Shown one piece after another: positions 15,219-23,775 of a stretch of 25,688 bases of DNA. A model generated the notes under the pieces. That model ran no database searches, was not told where the DNA came from, and saw nothing but the letters and a program-made list of their open reading frames with translations. The stretch is from CAYGJN01 sp964350135 (GTDB taxonomy: Bacteria; Bdellovibrionota; Bacteriovoracia; Bacteriovoracales; Bacteriovoracaceae): contig CAYGJN010000026.1 of assembly GCA_964350135.1 (NCBI GenBank), positions 1 through 25,688 of the forward strand. Reading direction: 5' to 3'. Position 1 is the first letter of the stretch; every line of letters starts with the position of its first letter. A program made the position numbers and the translations under genes.

Positions 15219-16055
15219 ATGAAAAAATTTATATATACCGCTTTGTTTACAACATCATTTTTAGTGCAAGCTAATACAATTAGTACCTCCCAATTAAGGG
15301 ATACTTTTACTCCAAATTCCTGGAGGTTTAGTATTGCATCTGCAGTATGGGATTATAGAGAGTTTGATGAAAATGGTGGCCAGTTTATGCGTGATTCTGG
15401 AATTCTCAATGGTCTAAAAATAGATTATGAAAGACAATTCTCCAATCGGTTTAATTTTCAATTTGGATTACTTTTCTTAGAAGGTGATACAGAGTATGAA
15501 GGAGCACTACAAAGTTTATCCAATTCAGATTTAACTCCCTATAATACAACTTCAGAAAATGCTGTAATGGATTTAGGTATTGATATTGGTTATAGATTAA
15601 ATAGCTCAAAAGATTTACAAAACTCATTTGTCGCTCATATTGGAATGCATAGCTGGGTGCTAAGAAATTTTGAATCACCAGATGATCCATTTGATTATGA
15701 TCGTAAAATAACCTATGCCTATGTTCCCGTTGGTCTTATGTATAAAAGAGCTTTTACTAAAGGAATTTTTCATTTTGATGTGAATTATAATTATTTTAGA
15801 AGAGGGGAAGTTATAAGTGGTGGCTTTGGTACTCTTAAAACCTTTGATCAAAATAAAGGAAGGGGAACTTATACTGAAATAGGTTACTCGCAATTATTTA
15901 AAAGTTTTGGTTTAGATATTTCTGCTTATTATAGAACTTGGGATATTGCAGACTCAGAGTCTATCACAGTTGCTTTTTCATCAGATCTTTATAGCTTTTA
16001 TGAACCAGAAAATACAACAGAAATGATAGGTCTTAATTTAGGAATTTCATTCTAA
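15219..16055 (+). CDS. Predicted outer-membrane beta-barrel protein
   Basis: This is a 278-residue exported protein with a Sec signal peptide (MKKFIYTALFTTSFLVQA, cleavage before NTIS). The mature chain is made of alternating-residue strands rich in Tyr, Phe and Gly, such as 'FNFQFGLLFLEGD', 'VMDLGIDIGYRL', 'KGIFHFDVNYNYF', 'GTYTEIGYSQLF' and 'GLDISAYYRTWDI'. It ends in '...MIGLNLGISF' with a C-terminal Phe, the usual BAM-recognition ending for outer-membrane barrels. The size suggests 8-12 strands. It is divergent from lipoprotein 3, with 139 bases between starts, and is followed by a bidirectional terminator. The ribosome binding site is weak (AGAG). No named family was recognised; association with the neighbouring lipoproteins is conjecture. 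Confidence 0.8.
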   Translation: MKKFIYTALFTTSFLVQANTISTSQLRDTFTPNSWRFSIASAVWDYREFDENGGQFMRDSGILNGLKIDYERQFSNRFNFQFGLLFLEGDTEYEGALQSLSNSDLTPYNTTSENAVMDLGIDIGYRLNSSKDLQNSFVAHIGMHSWVLRNFESPDDPFDYDRKITYAYVPVGLMYKRAFTKGIFHFDVNYNYFRRGEVISGGFGTLKTFDQNKGRGTYTEIGYSQLFKSFGLDISAYYRTWDIADSESITVAFSSDLYSFYEPENTTEMIGLNLGISF

Positions 16056-16060
16056 TAAAA

Positions 16061-16078
16061 GGGCCTGTTGCCAGGCCC
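16061..16078. terminator. Bidirectional terminator between converging genes
   Basis: GGGCCTG and CAGGCCC form a perfect 7-base stem with a TTGC loop. It is flanked by A-rich sequence on the left and TATCAAATT on the right. It sits in the 30-base gap between the barrel gene and the converging symporter gene, so it can serve both strands. Confidence 0.75.
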
Positions 16079-16085
16079 TATCAAA

Positions 16086-17462
16086 TTAACTTATTGGCTT
16101 TATTTTTCCTGAACGAAGTTTAGCTTCGTAATCTTTAAGTGCCTTTTTAAGTTTTGGCACTAGTAAAATACAAGCAATTAAATTTGGAATCGCAAGTAAA
16201 CCAAAGACTGCATCCGAAAAATTTAAAACTACTTCAAGTTTTAAGACGGCACCTATCATTATAAAACATAAGAAAACTATTCTATATGGAGTGACAGACT
16301 TTCTTCCAAATAAAAATACTGATGCTTTTTCTCCATAATAAGACCAAGAGATAATTGTTGAAAATGCAAAAAGTACAACAGTCATAGTGACCATCCAACC
16401 ACCGAATGATCCGTATAATGTTTCAAATGCTGCTGCAGTTAAGTCAGAGCCAGCAAAACCTTCTGGATTTGTATGCCACATACCAGTAGATAAAATAACC
16501 ATAGCGGTAATAGTACAAACAATAATGGTATCAATATACGGCCCAAGACCACCAACAAGTCCTTCCTGAACTGCACTAGATTTTGCCGCAGAGTGGGCCA
16601 TCGCTGCAGATCCCATACCAGCTTCATTACTAAAAACTGCTCTTCTTACACCTTGAATAAGAACTTCTTTAAAGGCAACACCAGTAAAACCACCTACAAT
16701 TCCTGTTCCTGTAAATGCGTCTGTAAAAATTTGTTTAAAAAGTCCTGGGACTTGTTCAAAATTAGCTATAATAATTCCAATTCCACCTATCAGGTAAATA
16801 ACAATCATGGTTGGAACTAATTTTTCAGCAACATTACCAATTCTTTTAATACCACCAATTAAAACCATAGAGGCGAATACTAAAAAGACAGCACCACTAA
16901 CCCAATTAGGAATACCTGCTTTGGTTTCAAGTACTGAGGCCATTTGATTGGCCTGAAACATATTACCAGCACCCATAGTAGAGAGAATAATAAAGATGGC
17001 ATAAAGAACGGCCAAAGGCATAAAGGCCTTTCCAAGACCGTTTTTAATGGTGTACATCGGGCCACCATGAACAACACCATCAGCATCCTCTTCTCTGTGA
17101 AGTAGGGCAAGTGAGATAGAAGTAAATTTTGTAGCGCAACCTAAAAAACCTGCTAGCCACATCCAAAAAACAGCACCTGGACCACCGGCCGCAATAGCAA
17201 CAGCAACACCAGCAATATTACCTAGACCTATTGTTGCAGAGAGTGCTGCACATAAGGCCTGAAAATGTGTAATTTCACCTTTTTCTTTTGGGTCATCAAA
17301 TTTACCACTTACAACTTGAATAGCATGTTTAAGATGTCTGACCTGTGGAAACCAAAAAACTAAAGTAAAGACTAACCCAGCACCAAATAATCCAAAGACC
17401 ATGGGAAGTCCCCAAACAGCGCCAGCAAATTGACCAGAAAATTGCTCAATGGCCTCTAACAT
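16086..17462 (-). CDS. Sodium:amino-acid symporter, AGCS (alanine or glycine:cation symporter) family
   Basis: This inner-membrane carrier couples sodium entry to uptake of alanine, glycine or related amino acids. Its 458 residues give about 11 hydrophobic helices. The family signature is clear: 'LCAALSATIGLGNIAGVAVA' followed by 'GGPGAVFWMWLAGFLGCATK', then 'HGGPMYTIKNGLGK', 'VLIQGVRRAVFSNEAGMGSA' and a late 'TIISWSYYGEKASVFLFG'. The N-terminus has no cleavable signal, as expected. A strong GGAGG stands 7 bases before the ATG. A weak promoter (TTATCA-17-TTAAAT) can be drawn in the 90 bases upstream. The gene looks complete. The exact substrate is not determined by sequence. Confidence 0.95.
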   Translation of the reverse strand: MLEAIEQFSGQFAGAVWGLPMVFGLFGAGLVFTLVFWFPQVRHLKHAIQVVSGKFDDPKEKGEITHFQALCAALSATIGLGNIAGVAVAIAAGGPGAVFWMWLAGFLGCATKFTSISLALLHREEDADGVVHGGPMYTIKNGLGKAFMPLAVLYAIFIILSTMGAGNMFQANQMASVLETKAGIPNWVSGAVFLVFASMVLIGGIKRIGNVAEKLVPTMIVIYLIGGIGIIIANFEQVPGLFKQIFTDAFTGTGIVGGFTGVAFKEVLIQGVRRAVFSNEAGMGSAAMAHSAAKSSAVQEGLVGGLGPYIDTIIVCTITAMVILSTGMWHTNPEGFAGSDLTAAAFETLYGSFGGWMVTMTVVLFAFSTIISWSYYGEKASVFLFGRKSVTPYRIVFLCFIMIGAVLKLEVVLNFSDAVFGLLAIPNLIACILLVPKLKKALKDYEAKLRSGKIKPIS

Positions 17463-17552
17463 AATAATTCCTCCCGCGAATTTATAAGCGTATTTATTTA
17501 ATGCTAGTAGTAAAAACTTGATAAGAAAAGTAAAATATAGTTTTGTAAATCA

Positions 17553-18041
17553 TTAAGGAGCGACAGTTGCGCTTTGTTCTGTAAGAATTGAGTAGATTAA
17601 AAATATAACTAAGATAATTAAAATAATTCTTACTGGGTTTAGTTGGGATTTGTTATTAGCTTTATTTTTTGTTGCAGATATTAGATTTTTGCTCGATTTC
17701 TTTTTTTTCTTATCCTTAATAATCTCTCCAGCATTAATAGTTTCCATTTCTGGAAGCATAATAATAGAGATGTCTTTTCCAATTTTGACTGGGTAGATAA
17801 TTTGCCACTCAGTAGGCATATTAGGTGTTAGTTTTGTATCTTGAACAAAGCTTCCGTTAGAACTATTCATATCAGTAATAAAGACTTTGCCGCCCTTAAG
17901 CTCTATCTTTATATGTTCTCTACTGATTCCATCTTCTTTAAGAAGGCAATGTGCTTTAGAAGATCTTCCTACAATAACTGTACGCTCAATTGATTCGAAG
18001 ATTTCTGTTTGTCCATTAGACTTTGTAATTTCTAGACGCAT
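17553..18041 (-). CDS. FHA-domain protein with a C-terminal membrane anchor
   Basis: This is a 162-residue protein. Residues ~1-95 are a forkhead-associated domain that binds phosphothreonine peptides. The conserved residues are all visible: 'VIVGRSSKAH' (the GR pair), 'ISREHIKI' (the SxxH) and 'DMNSSNGSFV' (the NG pair). A Lys/Asn-rich linker follows ('KDKKKKKSSKN'). A single hydrophobic helix, 'VRIILIILVIFLIYSILTE', near the C-terminus (~138-156) would anchor it in the inner membrane with the FHA domain in the cytoplasm. It lies 37 bases after the end of the NamZ-type gene on the same strand and is probably co-transcribed with it. No kinase gene is nearby. The Shine-Dalgarno is poor. Confidence 0.88.
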   Translation of the reverse strand: MRLEITKSNGQTEIFESIERTVIVGRSSKAHCLLKEDGISREHIKIELKGGKVFITDMNSSNGSFVQDTKLTPNMPTEWQIIYPVKIGKDISIIMLPEMETINAGEIIKDKKKKKSSKNLISATKNKANNKSQLNPVRIILIILVIFLIYSILTEQSATVAP

Positions 18042-18078
18042 AATTCTATTTTTGCTTGAAACTTAGGAAATTAAAAGA

Positions 18079-19314
18079 CTAATAAAGAGTTATCTCATTT
18101 TTTTGAGAGATAAATTCATCAATATGACTAGATTCAATAGATAAAAGCTCTGAATAAGTGCCCTTGTTTTCAATCCAATCTTTTAATTTATCCGTTCCAT
18201 TAATCAAATCAATTGGATTTTTATGAAGCTCATATTCGTATGGAGGTTGTTTCCAGAAATCTATAAGGTCTAGTTTAAGAAAAAGTTTTCAGTAATCTCA
18301 TTTTTTTTATAAAGTTTNNNNNNNNNNATGAAAAAAGTATTGGCATAAAAGTTGTGAGACCTTCCATGAATCAAATTTTAAACGCTCAGTAATATGAATT
18401 TGATATCCTCCACAGGGAAGGCCTTTGTGTTTTTGAAATGTTGGTAAAAAATGCATAGGCCTTAACTTAAAACCTGAGAGTTTATTTCTATCAAAGATAC
18501 TTTGAATCTCCGCATACATTTCAAAAGGTTTAATCTTGGGATGCCCAATAATCTCTAAAGACCTTGTAGTTCCTCTACCTTCTGAAAGAGTTGTTCCTTC
18601 AAAAAGAACTGTGCCTACAAATGTAAAGCATCCATCTATTGTTGGAAGGTTGGGAGACGGTAATACCCAAGGCAGCTTTGTATCTTCATAGAACATCTCA
18701 CGTTTCCAACCCTTCATAGGCACGATAATAAGCTTACAATCGCTTCCAGCATACCGTTGGGCCCAAAGTGCTATTTCTGCAATGGTAAGTGAATGCCTTG
18801 TAGGTAGTTTATGACGTCCAACAAAAGAGCTAAAGTTTAGATCAAGTAGATTACCCTCAATTTTATGGCCACCGATTGGGTTCGGTCGATCTAGAACTAT
18901 AACCTCAATGCCTTTTTTAGCGCAAGCTTCCATAGTGAGGGTCATAGTATAGATATAAGTATAAATTCTTGTACCAACATCTTGGAGGTCAATAATAATA
19001 TGATCCAGCCCTTCAAGCATTTCATCAGTTGGAGTACGGGTCTCAGAGTACAAACTATAAACAGGGAGATCAAAATAGGGATGATGAAAATGATCAGTCT
19101 CCACCATATTGTCTTGCACATCACTTACAAGACCATGTTGAGGGCCAAAGATTTTTTTAAATTGGCTGGGAAAGAGTTTTTTTAGACCTAATATGCCGTG
19201 GTTATATTGGCCATCTAGACTGGCCGAATGACACAGGTAGGCAAAGTTTCCAGTAATTTTATTTTGAAATTCTGCTTCTTTTAATAATTGATCTAATCCC
19301 GAGGCCACTTGCAT
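18079..19314 (-). CDS. DUF1343 / NamZ-type exo-beta-N-acetylmuramidase, interrupted by an assembly gap
   Basis: This enzyme family removes terminal MurNAc from peptidoglycan fragments (NamZ of Bacillus). Motifs seen include 'FGPQHGLVSDVQDNMVETD', 'ETRTPTDEMLEGLDHIIIDL', 'DVGTRIYTYIYTM' and 'VLDRPNPIGG'. The reading frame appears to stop soon after the N-run, but DNA beyond it encodes the family's usual C-terminus: 'DFWKQPPYEYELHKNPIDL' then 'INGTDKLKDWIENKG', ending at TAG 18079-18081. Two frame problems separate the halves. The 10-N filler is not a multiple of three, and one base seems to be missing at an A-run at 18280-18284. The full length, about 411 residues, is normal. I therefore read this as an intact gene with sequence errors. 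No signal peptide is visible, so it may act in the cytoplasm on recycled wall fragments. Confidence 0.82.
18318..18327. other. Assembly gap (10 N) inside the muramidase gene
   Basis: Ten unknown bases join two contigs. The length is likely a placeholder. The muramidase frame is restored if the true length is a multiple of three, together with one extra base near 18280. Confidence 0.95.
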
Positions 19315-19328
19315 ATTTACGCACCTTT

Positions 19329-19345
19329 TATAATCACATTATAAT
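19329..19345. promoter_or_regulatory. Divergent promoter region between the muramidase gene and thyA
   Basis: Two TATAAT boxes read toward thyA (19329-19334 and 19340-19345) and one overlapping box reads toward the muramidase gene (19338-19343). The second and third lie in an inverted repeat, ACATTAT-A-ATAATGT, at 19336-19350. A TTTACG 18 bases before 19340 could act as -35. Opposing boxes that overlap would make the two directions compete. Confidence 0.5.
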
Positions 19346-19394
19346 AATGTAACACACAAAATGCTACTAATTGGCTTTAGACTCAGGAGAATTC

Positions 19395-20189
19395 ATGCGC
19401 GCTTACCTTGATTTGATGGATAAGGTTTTAAAAGAAGGAACTGAAAAAGCAGACCGAACAGGCACAGGAACACTTTCATTATTTGGGCACCAAATGAGAT
19501 TTGATCTCTCTAAAGGTTTCCCTATGGTGACTACTAAAAAATTACATCTTAAGTCTATCATTTATGAGCTCCTTTGGTTTTTAAATGGAGATACTAATAT
19601 TAAATACCTTCAAGATCATGGTGTGCGTATTTGGAACGAATGGGCAGATGGTGAGGGAAACCTTGGGCCTGTGTATGGAAAACAATGGCGTTCTTGGTCT
19701 GGTGCAAATGGAAAAACAATTGATCAGATCTCACAAGTTGTAGAGCAAATAAAAACGAATCCAGACTCAAGACGATTAATTGTTAATGCTTGGAATGTGG
19801 GAGAGTTAGATGAGATGGCCCTTTGCCCTTGCCATGCTATGTTTCAATTTTATGTAGCAGATGGAAAACTTAGCTGTCAGCTTTATCAAAGAAGTGCTGA
19901 TATTTTTTTAGGTGTTCCATTTAATATTGCTTCTTATGCTCTCCTTACTATGATGATGGCCCAAGTAACAGGTCTTAAGCCTGGAGATTTTGTCCATACT
20001 TTTGGCGATGCACATCTTTATTCAAATCATATTGAACAGGCAAAACAACAACTTTCAAGAAAGAGTTTCCCTCTTCCTCAGATGAAAATTAATCCTCAAG
20101 TGAAAGATATTTTCTCTTTTCAGTTTTCAGATTTTGAGCTTTTAAATTATCAGGCGCACCCTCATATAAAGGCCCAGGTTGCTATATGA
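19395..20189 (+). CDS. thyA: Thymidylate synthase
   Basis: The enzyme converts dUMP to dTMP using methylene-tetrahydrofolate, yielding dihydrofolate. From the ATG at 19395 (AGGAG five bases before) the protein is 264 residues, the same as E. coli ThyA, and aligns end to end. Motifs are 'DRTGTGTLSLFGHQMRFDL', 'LWFLNGDTNI', 'GPVYGKQWR', the catalytic Cys146 in 'ALCPCHAMFQF', 'SCQLYQRSADIFLGVPFNIA' and 'HLYSNH'. It ends in 'HPHIKAQVAI', like the family. A TTG 24 bases upstream extends the frame but adds residues absent from the family. The stop overlaps folA by four bases (ATGA), so the product dihydrofolate is handled by the next enzyme in the same operon. Confidence 0.98.
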   Translation: MRAYLDLMDKVLKEGTEKADRTGTGTLSLFGHQMRFDLSKGFPMVTTKKLHLKSIIYELLWFLNGDTNIKYLQDHGVRIWNEWADGEGNLGPVYGKQWRSWSGANGKTIDQISQVVEQIKTNPDSRRLIVNAWNVGELDEMALCPCHAMFQFYVADGKLSCQLYQRSADIFLGVPFNIASYALLTMMMAQVTGLKPGDFVHTFGDAHLYSNHIEQAKQQLSRKSFPLPQMKINPQVKDIFSFQFSDFELLNYQAHPHIKAQVAI

Positions 20190-20692
20190 TAGTTTCTGCT
20201 ATCGCAGCCATTGGCACCAATAGGGTTATTGGTGTTGATGGAGGACTTCCATGGCATCTGCCTTTAGAGTTTAAGCATTTTAAAGACACAACTATGGGTC
20301 ATACTCTTATAACTGGAAGAGTAAGTTTTGAGTCTATAGGAAAACCACTTCCAGGGAGACCTACAATTATTGTGACAAGAAATACTGATTATAAAAGAGC
20401 TGATTGTGAGGTTGTAACAACATTTGAATCAGCACTAAGGGTTGCAAAGGATAAAGGTGAAAAAGAGGTTTTTATTACTGGAGGGGCCCAAATCTATGAG
20501 CTGTCACTTCCTTATCTCCATAGATTTTATAGAACAATTGTAGACTTTAATGGAAAGGGAGATGTGTACTTTCCTGAATATGAAATGTATGACTGGAAAA
20601 TACTCAAGCAATATTCTATGGATATATCAGATAAAAATAAAATCCCATGGAAATATGAGCTTTTAGAGAAAACTCCGGAGAAAACAATATAA
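20186..20692 (+). CDS. folA: Dihydrofolate reductase
   Basis: This enzyme reduces dihydrofolate to tetrahydrofolate with NADPH, regenerating the cofactor used up by ThyA. The 168 residues include 'AAIGTNRVIGVDGGLPWHLP', an acidic active-site residue (Glu28 in 'LPLEFKHFKDTTMG', where E. coli has Asp27), 'GRVSFESIGKPLPGR' for NADPH binding, and 'VFITGGAQIYE'. Glu in place of Asp also occurs in vertebrate and some bacterial enzymes, so activity is expected. The start overlaps the thyA stop, and the stop overlaps the next gene's ATG by one base (TAATG). Confidence 0.97.
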   Translation: MIVSAIAAIGTNRVIGVDGGLPWHLPLEFKHFKDTTMGHTLITGRVSFESIGKPLPGRPTIIVTRNTDYKRADCEVVTTFESALRVAKDKGEKEVFITGGAQIYELSLPYLHRFYRTIVDFNGKGDVYFPEYEMYDWKILKQYSMDISDKNKIPWKYELLEKTPEKTI

Positions 20693-21585
20693 TGGACTTT
20701 GGTAGAATTTTAGATTTTGATAAAAAAGATTTTCAATTATCAAAGTGGCAAGACTTTAGAAAATATTTTGGGAAAACACCTTTTGCCAGGCTGAACCTTG
20801 GTTTACCAGTTTGGGCCAATAAAGACCTAGTTGGGAAAGTTTATCCTGAGGGTGTAAGGTCAAATGAATATCTTTATTATTATGCTAAAAATTTCAATTC
20901 TATAGAACTCAACTCTACTTATTACAGTATTCCTTCTAGAGATCGCCTTTTGAGTTGGAGGGATCAAGTTAATCACGAGTTTAAATTTTGTCTAAAATGC
21001 CCGAAGACCATTAGTCATTCACCGCTTTTTGAAAATAACAAATATGAGCTTTCAAAACTTTTTGAAGCACTAGCTTTGCTTGAAGAAAATAGGGGCGTTT
21101 GTTTTATTGGACTACCACCTAATTTTGGGCCAGACCTTTTATATCGATTAAAAAATCTTGTTATTCAGCTCCCTAAAGAATTTGATTTTGCTATTGAGTT
21201 TCGTCATCCAGGGTGGTTTGAATCAGATTTGACTTGGGAAATTACGGCGCAATTTTTAGCTTCTAAAAATATTACAGCTGTCATAACAGATACTCCTGGC
21301 AGACCTGATGTTGCACATATGGGGCTTGTTACCAATAAAACCTTTGTTCGATTTGTTGGAAACTCATTGCATGAGACAGATTTTAAAAGGCTTGATCTAT
21401 GGAGTGAGCGGATATCACAATTTATAGATATGGGTGCCTCAGAGATCAATTTTTTCATGCACCAGCCTAACGAGGCCCATGGAGTTGAGCTTTCAGAGTA
21501 TTTTCTCAAAAAGTTCGATCATTTAAACTTAGATCAAATGACCCCTAAAAGGGTTATTCCCCAAGAGCAATTATCTCTGTTTTGA
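20692..21585 (+). CDS. DUF72 (YecE-like) protein
   Basis: This is a 297-residue protein of the widespread DUF72 family, a TIM-barrel-like fold with no settled biochemical role. The family marks are 'LNLGLPVWANKDLVGKVYP' near the start and 'YYAKNFNSIELNSTYYSIPS', the typical 'F..VEiNsTFY..P' block. 'FKFCLKCPKTISH' and 'FDFAIEFRHPGWF' (the 'vEfRH.sW' block) follow, with 'AVITDTPGRPDVAHMG' and 'FVRFVGN' later. It ends in a '...QLSLF' tail. It is coupled to folA by the one-base overlap. Co-transcription with folate genes does not by itself reveal its function. Confidence 0.92.
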   Translation: MDFGRILDFDKKDFQLSKWQDFRKYFGKTPFARLNLGLPVWANKDLVGKVYPEGVRSNEYLYYYAKNFNSIELNSTYYSIPSRDRLLSWRDQVNHEFKFCLKCPKTISHSPLFENNKYELSKLFEALALLEENRGVCFIGLPPNFGPDLLYRLKNLVIQLPKEFDFAIEFRHPGWFESDLTWEITAQFLASKNITAVITDTPGRPDVAHMGLVTNKTFVRFVGNSLHETDFKRLDLWSERISQFIDMGASEINFFMHQPNEAHGVELSEYFLKKFDHLNLDQMTPKRVIPQEQLSLF

Positions 21586-21662
21586 CACGGAGTTGCAGTA
21601 AATTTTATATTCTTGAAATTAAGACTTTTCACTTCGCATTATTAAAGATAAATACATGCCCA

Positions 21663-22910
21663 ATGCATACATACTTATTAATACTCTCTCTTATTTTGAG
21701 CTCTATTGCCTTTTCTTCTGATAGTCCAGCTGCCTATGCATTTCCTGAGGTTGATTCAATTACGGCCAGTATTGCTGGAAATTTATTGCTTCCAGAAAAA
21801 GCAAAGTCAGTTCACAGGCTTAAAATTAAAGGGCCTATGGGTAAAAAGCTAAGAGTTTCCTTTTATCCTTCTAGTAAACCATCAAATACATTGCATATAA
21901 TTATCGCTGGTATTGGTGGTGACGATCAAGGTGGCATTTCAAGAACTTTGGCCGCATCTATTAGTAAAGAACAAGGTCATGTTTTATCAGTACCTTCAAG
22001 CTTTACAAAAGACTTTGCCTATTCTTTTAGTTCAACTGGTTATGTTGGACTTCCATCAAAAGATGCTTGGGACTATATAGAAGCATTCAAGATTATTAAG
22101 CAAAAACTTGTTAAAAAATTTGGTATTGAGATTAGTAAAACTAAATTAATTGGATATTCACTTGGCGCATTGACAGCGGCCCATATGAGCTCTGCAAGTA
22201 TAATCAGAGGAGATCTTGATTTTGATCAAGTGATTCTTATTAATCCACCGCTAGATTTATTATATGGAATGCGCTTTCTTGATAAGTCCAATAGTTATGG
22301 TAAAGAGCAAAGTGCTTTAAATGGTGTCAAAAAAGTAATTAATTTTTTTAAACTATTAAACGATATTGATAGAAAAAAACTAACAACCACTAATTTTAAC
22401 AAAATTAGCAATAAGTTAAATTTTTTGACTGAAAAAGAGGGAGCATTTTATATTTCTTCATTTTTAAAAGATTCTTTAAAAGATGTTATTCTTGCATCAC
22501 AAAACATATTAGATCTTGATATACTTCCAAAACTTCCACCTAAAGGTTCATCTTTATATATGCATACTAAGTCCATAAGAGCTAAAAAAACTGGACGTTA
22601 TGGATTTGTAGATCATTCAAAGAAATTTTTACTTCCCTTTTTACGTGATTATAAAAATGCACCAGATTTAACTCTTAAAGATATTAATGAAATGTCGAGT
22701 ATGTATTTTTTAAAAGATCATCTAGAACATGCTGATTCTGTTTTTGTTTTTCACAATGCTGATGATTTTTTACTTAAAAATAGTGATATTGACTTTATTA
22801 AAGATACTTTTAAATCTCGTGCTAAAATCTACCCACGTGGCGGACATCTCGGAAATATTTGGTTTAAAAAAAATCAAGCTGATCTTCTAAGCGTTCTTTC
22901 TCTTATCTAA
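21663..22910 (+). CDS. Secreted alpha/beta-hydrolase
   Basis: This is a 415-residue protein from the ATG at 21663, with a Sec signal peptide (MHTYLLILSLILSSIAFS). The upstream TTG at 21582 would hide the signal peptide behind 27 residues and is rejected. The alpha/beta-hydrolase fold is indicated by the oxyanion-type loop 'HIIIAGIGGDDQGG', the nucleophile elbow 'LIGYSLGALTAAH' with Ser166, an Asp in 'FVFHNADDFLL' (about 367) and the final His395 in 'YPRGGHLGNIW', giving a complete triad. The insertion between ~200 and 350 is helical and lid-like. The substrate (lipid, ester or peptide) cannot be told. The gene follows the DUF72 gene by 77 bases, and its stop touches the mutM stop with no intervening base. 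Confidence 0.85.
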   Translation: MHTYLLILSLILSSIAFSSDSPAAYAFPEVDSITASIAGNLLLPEKAKSVHRLKIKGPMGKKLRVSFYPSSKPSNTLHIIIAGIGGDDQGGISRTLAASISKEQGHVLSVPSSFTKDFAYSFSSTGYVGLPSKDAWDYIEAFKIIKQKLVKKFGIEISKTKLIGYSLGALTAAHMSSASIIRGDLDFDQVILINPPLDLLYGMRFLDKSNSYGKEQSALNGVKKVINFFKLLNDIDRKKLTTTNFNKISNKLNFLTEKEGAFYISSFLKDSLKDVILASQNILDLDILPKLPPKGSSLYMHTKSIRAKKTGRYGFVDHSKKFLLPFLRDYKNAPDLTLKDINEMSSMYFLKDHLEHADSVFVFHNADDFLLKNSDIDFIKDTFKSRAKIYPRGGHLGNIWFKKNQADLLSVLSLI

Positions 22911-23726
22911 TTATTTTTGACAACTAGGGCAATAATAGGTTCCTCTATTTTGAATATAAATTTTTTTCACTTGGGTTTTATTACATAATCTACAAATCTT
23001 TTGATAAAAAACCACAAGATTATTAACGCCTTCTCCTTTTTCACCAAATGCATCCTGATAACCACCTTGAAAGGTTACTCCTCCTGCTTTAATACTCCCA
23101 TTAACAACTTTGAGAGTGCTATCGAATAAATGAAAAATATCTTTTTGTGTTAAGCTCTTGTTTCGCCTAGTAGGACGTATAAATGCCAAAGCACAGATTT
23201 CATTGGCCATATAGTTTCCAATGCCTGAAAAATGCTTTTGATCTAGTAAGGCCCCTTTTATTTGACGTTGAGGATATCTTTTTATTATCTTTTTCAAGTA
23301 CTCAAGAGTGAATTTTTTATTACTAGGATCAATGCCTTGTTTATCCATAAAACTATCAAGTTCTATTTTATTAAATATGTACATATGACCAAATCTTCTA
23401 GGGTCTATATATGAGAGGTAGATTTTTTTTGTATGGGATTTTAGACAAAGTTCTAGGTGATTATGCTTAAGAGTAAGAGGCTTATCAGATATTCTCCAAG
23501 TCCCACTCATTCCTAATTGACTAACAAGTGTGAGCTCTTGAGAAAGTTCTGCTAATAAAATTTTACCATGACGACTCCATCTTTTCAGAACAAGGTCTTT
23601 TAAGATTATTGAATCAGTATGAAGAATGCTTTTTATATATTGGGATCGTTTTTCACTTATTATTTTATAATTATTAAAATCATTGATTTGTTTTCGTATT
23701 GTTTCAACTTCGGGTAGTTCAGGCAT
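22911..23726 (-). CDS. mutM: Formamidopyrimidine-DNA glycosylase (Fpg)
   Basis: This is a base-excision repair enzyme that removes 8-oxoguanine and ring-opened purines and nicks the backbone. The ATG at 23726 gives 'MPELPEVETIRKQI', the family's N-terminus, in which Pro2 becomes the catalytic amine and Glu3 assists. The frame continues upstream to 23867, but that extension would bury the essential proline and is rejected. Also seen are 'SQLGMSGTWR', 'YIDPRRFG' and the helix-two-turn-helix block 'FSGIGNYMANEICALA'. A C-terminal zinc finger is intact, with CRLC and CPSC pairs 22 residues apart. The 271-residue length is normal. AGAGG lies about 11 bases before the start, a long spacing. Confidence 0.95.
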   Translation of the reverse strand: MPELPEVETIRKQINDFNNYKIISEKRSQYIKSILHTDSIILKDLVLKRWSRHGKILLAELSQELTLVSQLGMSGTWRISDKPLTLKHNHLELCLKSHTKKIYLSYIDPRRFGHMYIFNKIELDSFMDKQGIDPSNKKFTLEYLKKIIKRYPQRQIKGALLDQKHFSGIGNYMANEICALAFIRPTRRNKSLTQKDIFHLFDSTLKVVNGSIKAGGVTFQGGYQDAFGEKGEGVNNLVVFYQKICRLCNKTQVKKIYIQNRGTYYCPSCQK

Positions 23727-23775
23727 TACTTTTATAACCTCTTGTAATCTAAAAGTTTTTACTAAGATTTTATTT

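Noticed and set aside
16387..17110. Open frames of 60-76 codons on both strands inside the symporter gene
   Set aside because: They are shadow frames of a well-supported membrane protein, with low-complexity Ser/Lys or Leu/Trp composition.
19371..19395. TTG start of thyA
   Set aside because: The ATG at 19395 aligns exactly with the E. coli start and has AGGAG before it.
21582..21663. TTG start of the alpha/beta-hydrolase overlapping the DUF72 stop
   Set aside because: It would put 27 residues before a textbook signal peptide, and nothing resembles a ribosome binding site.
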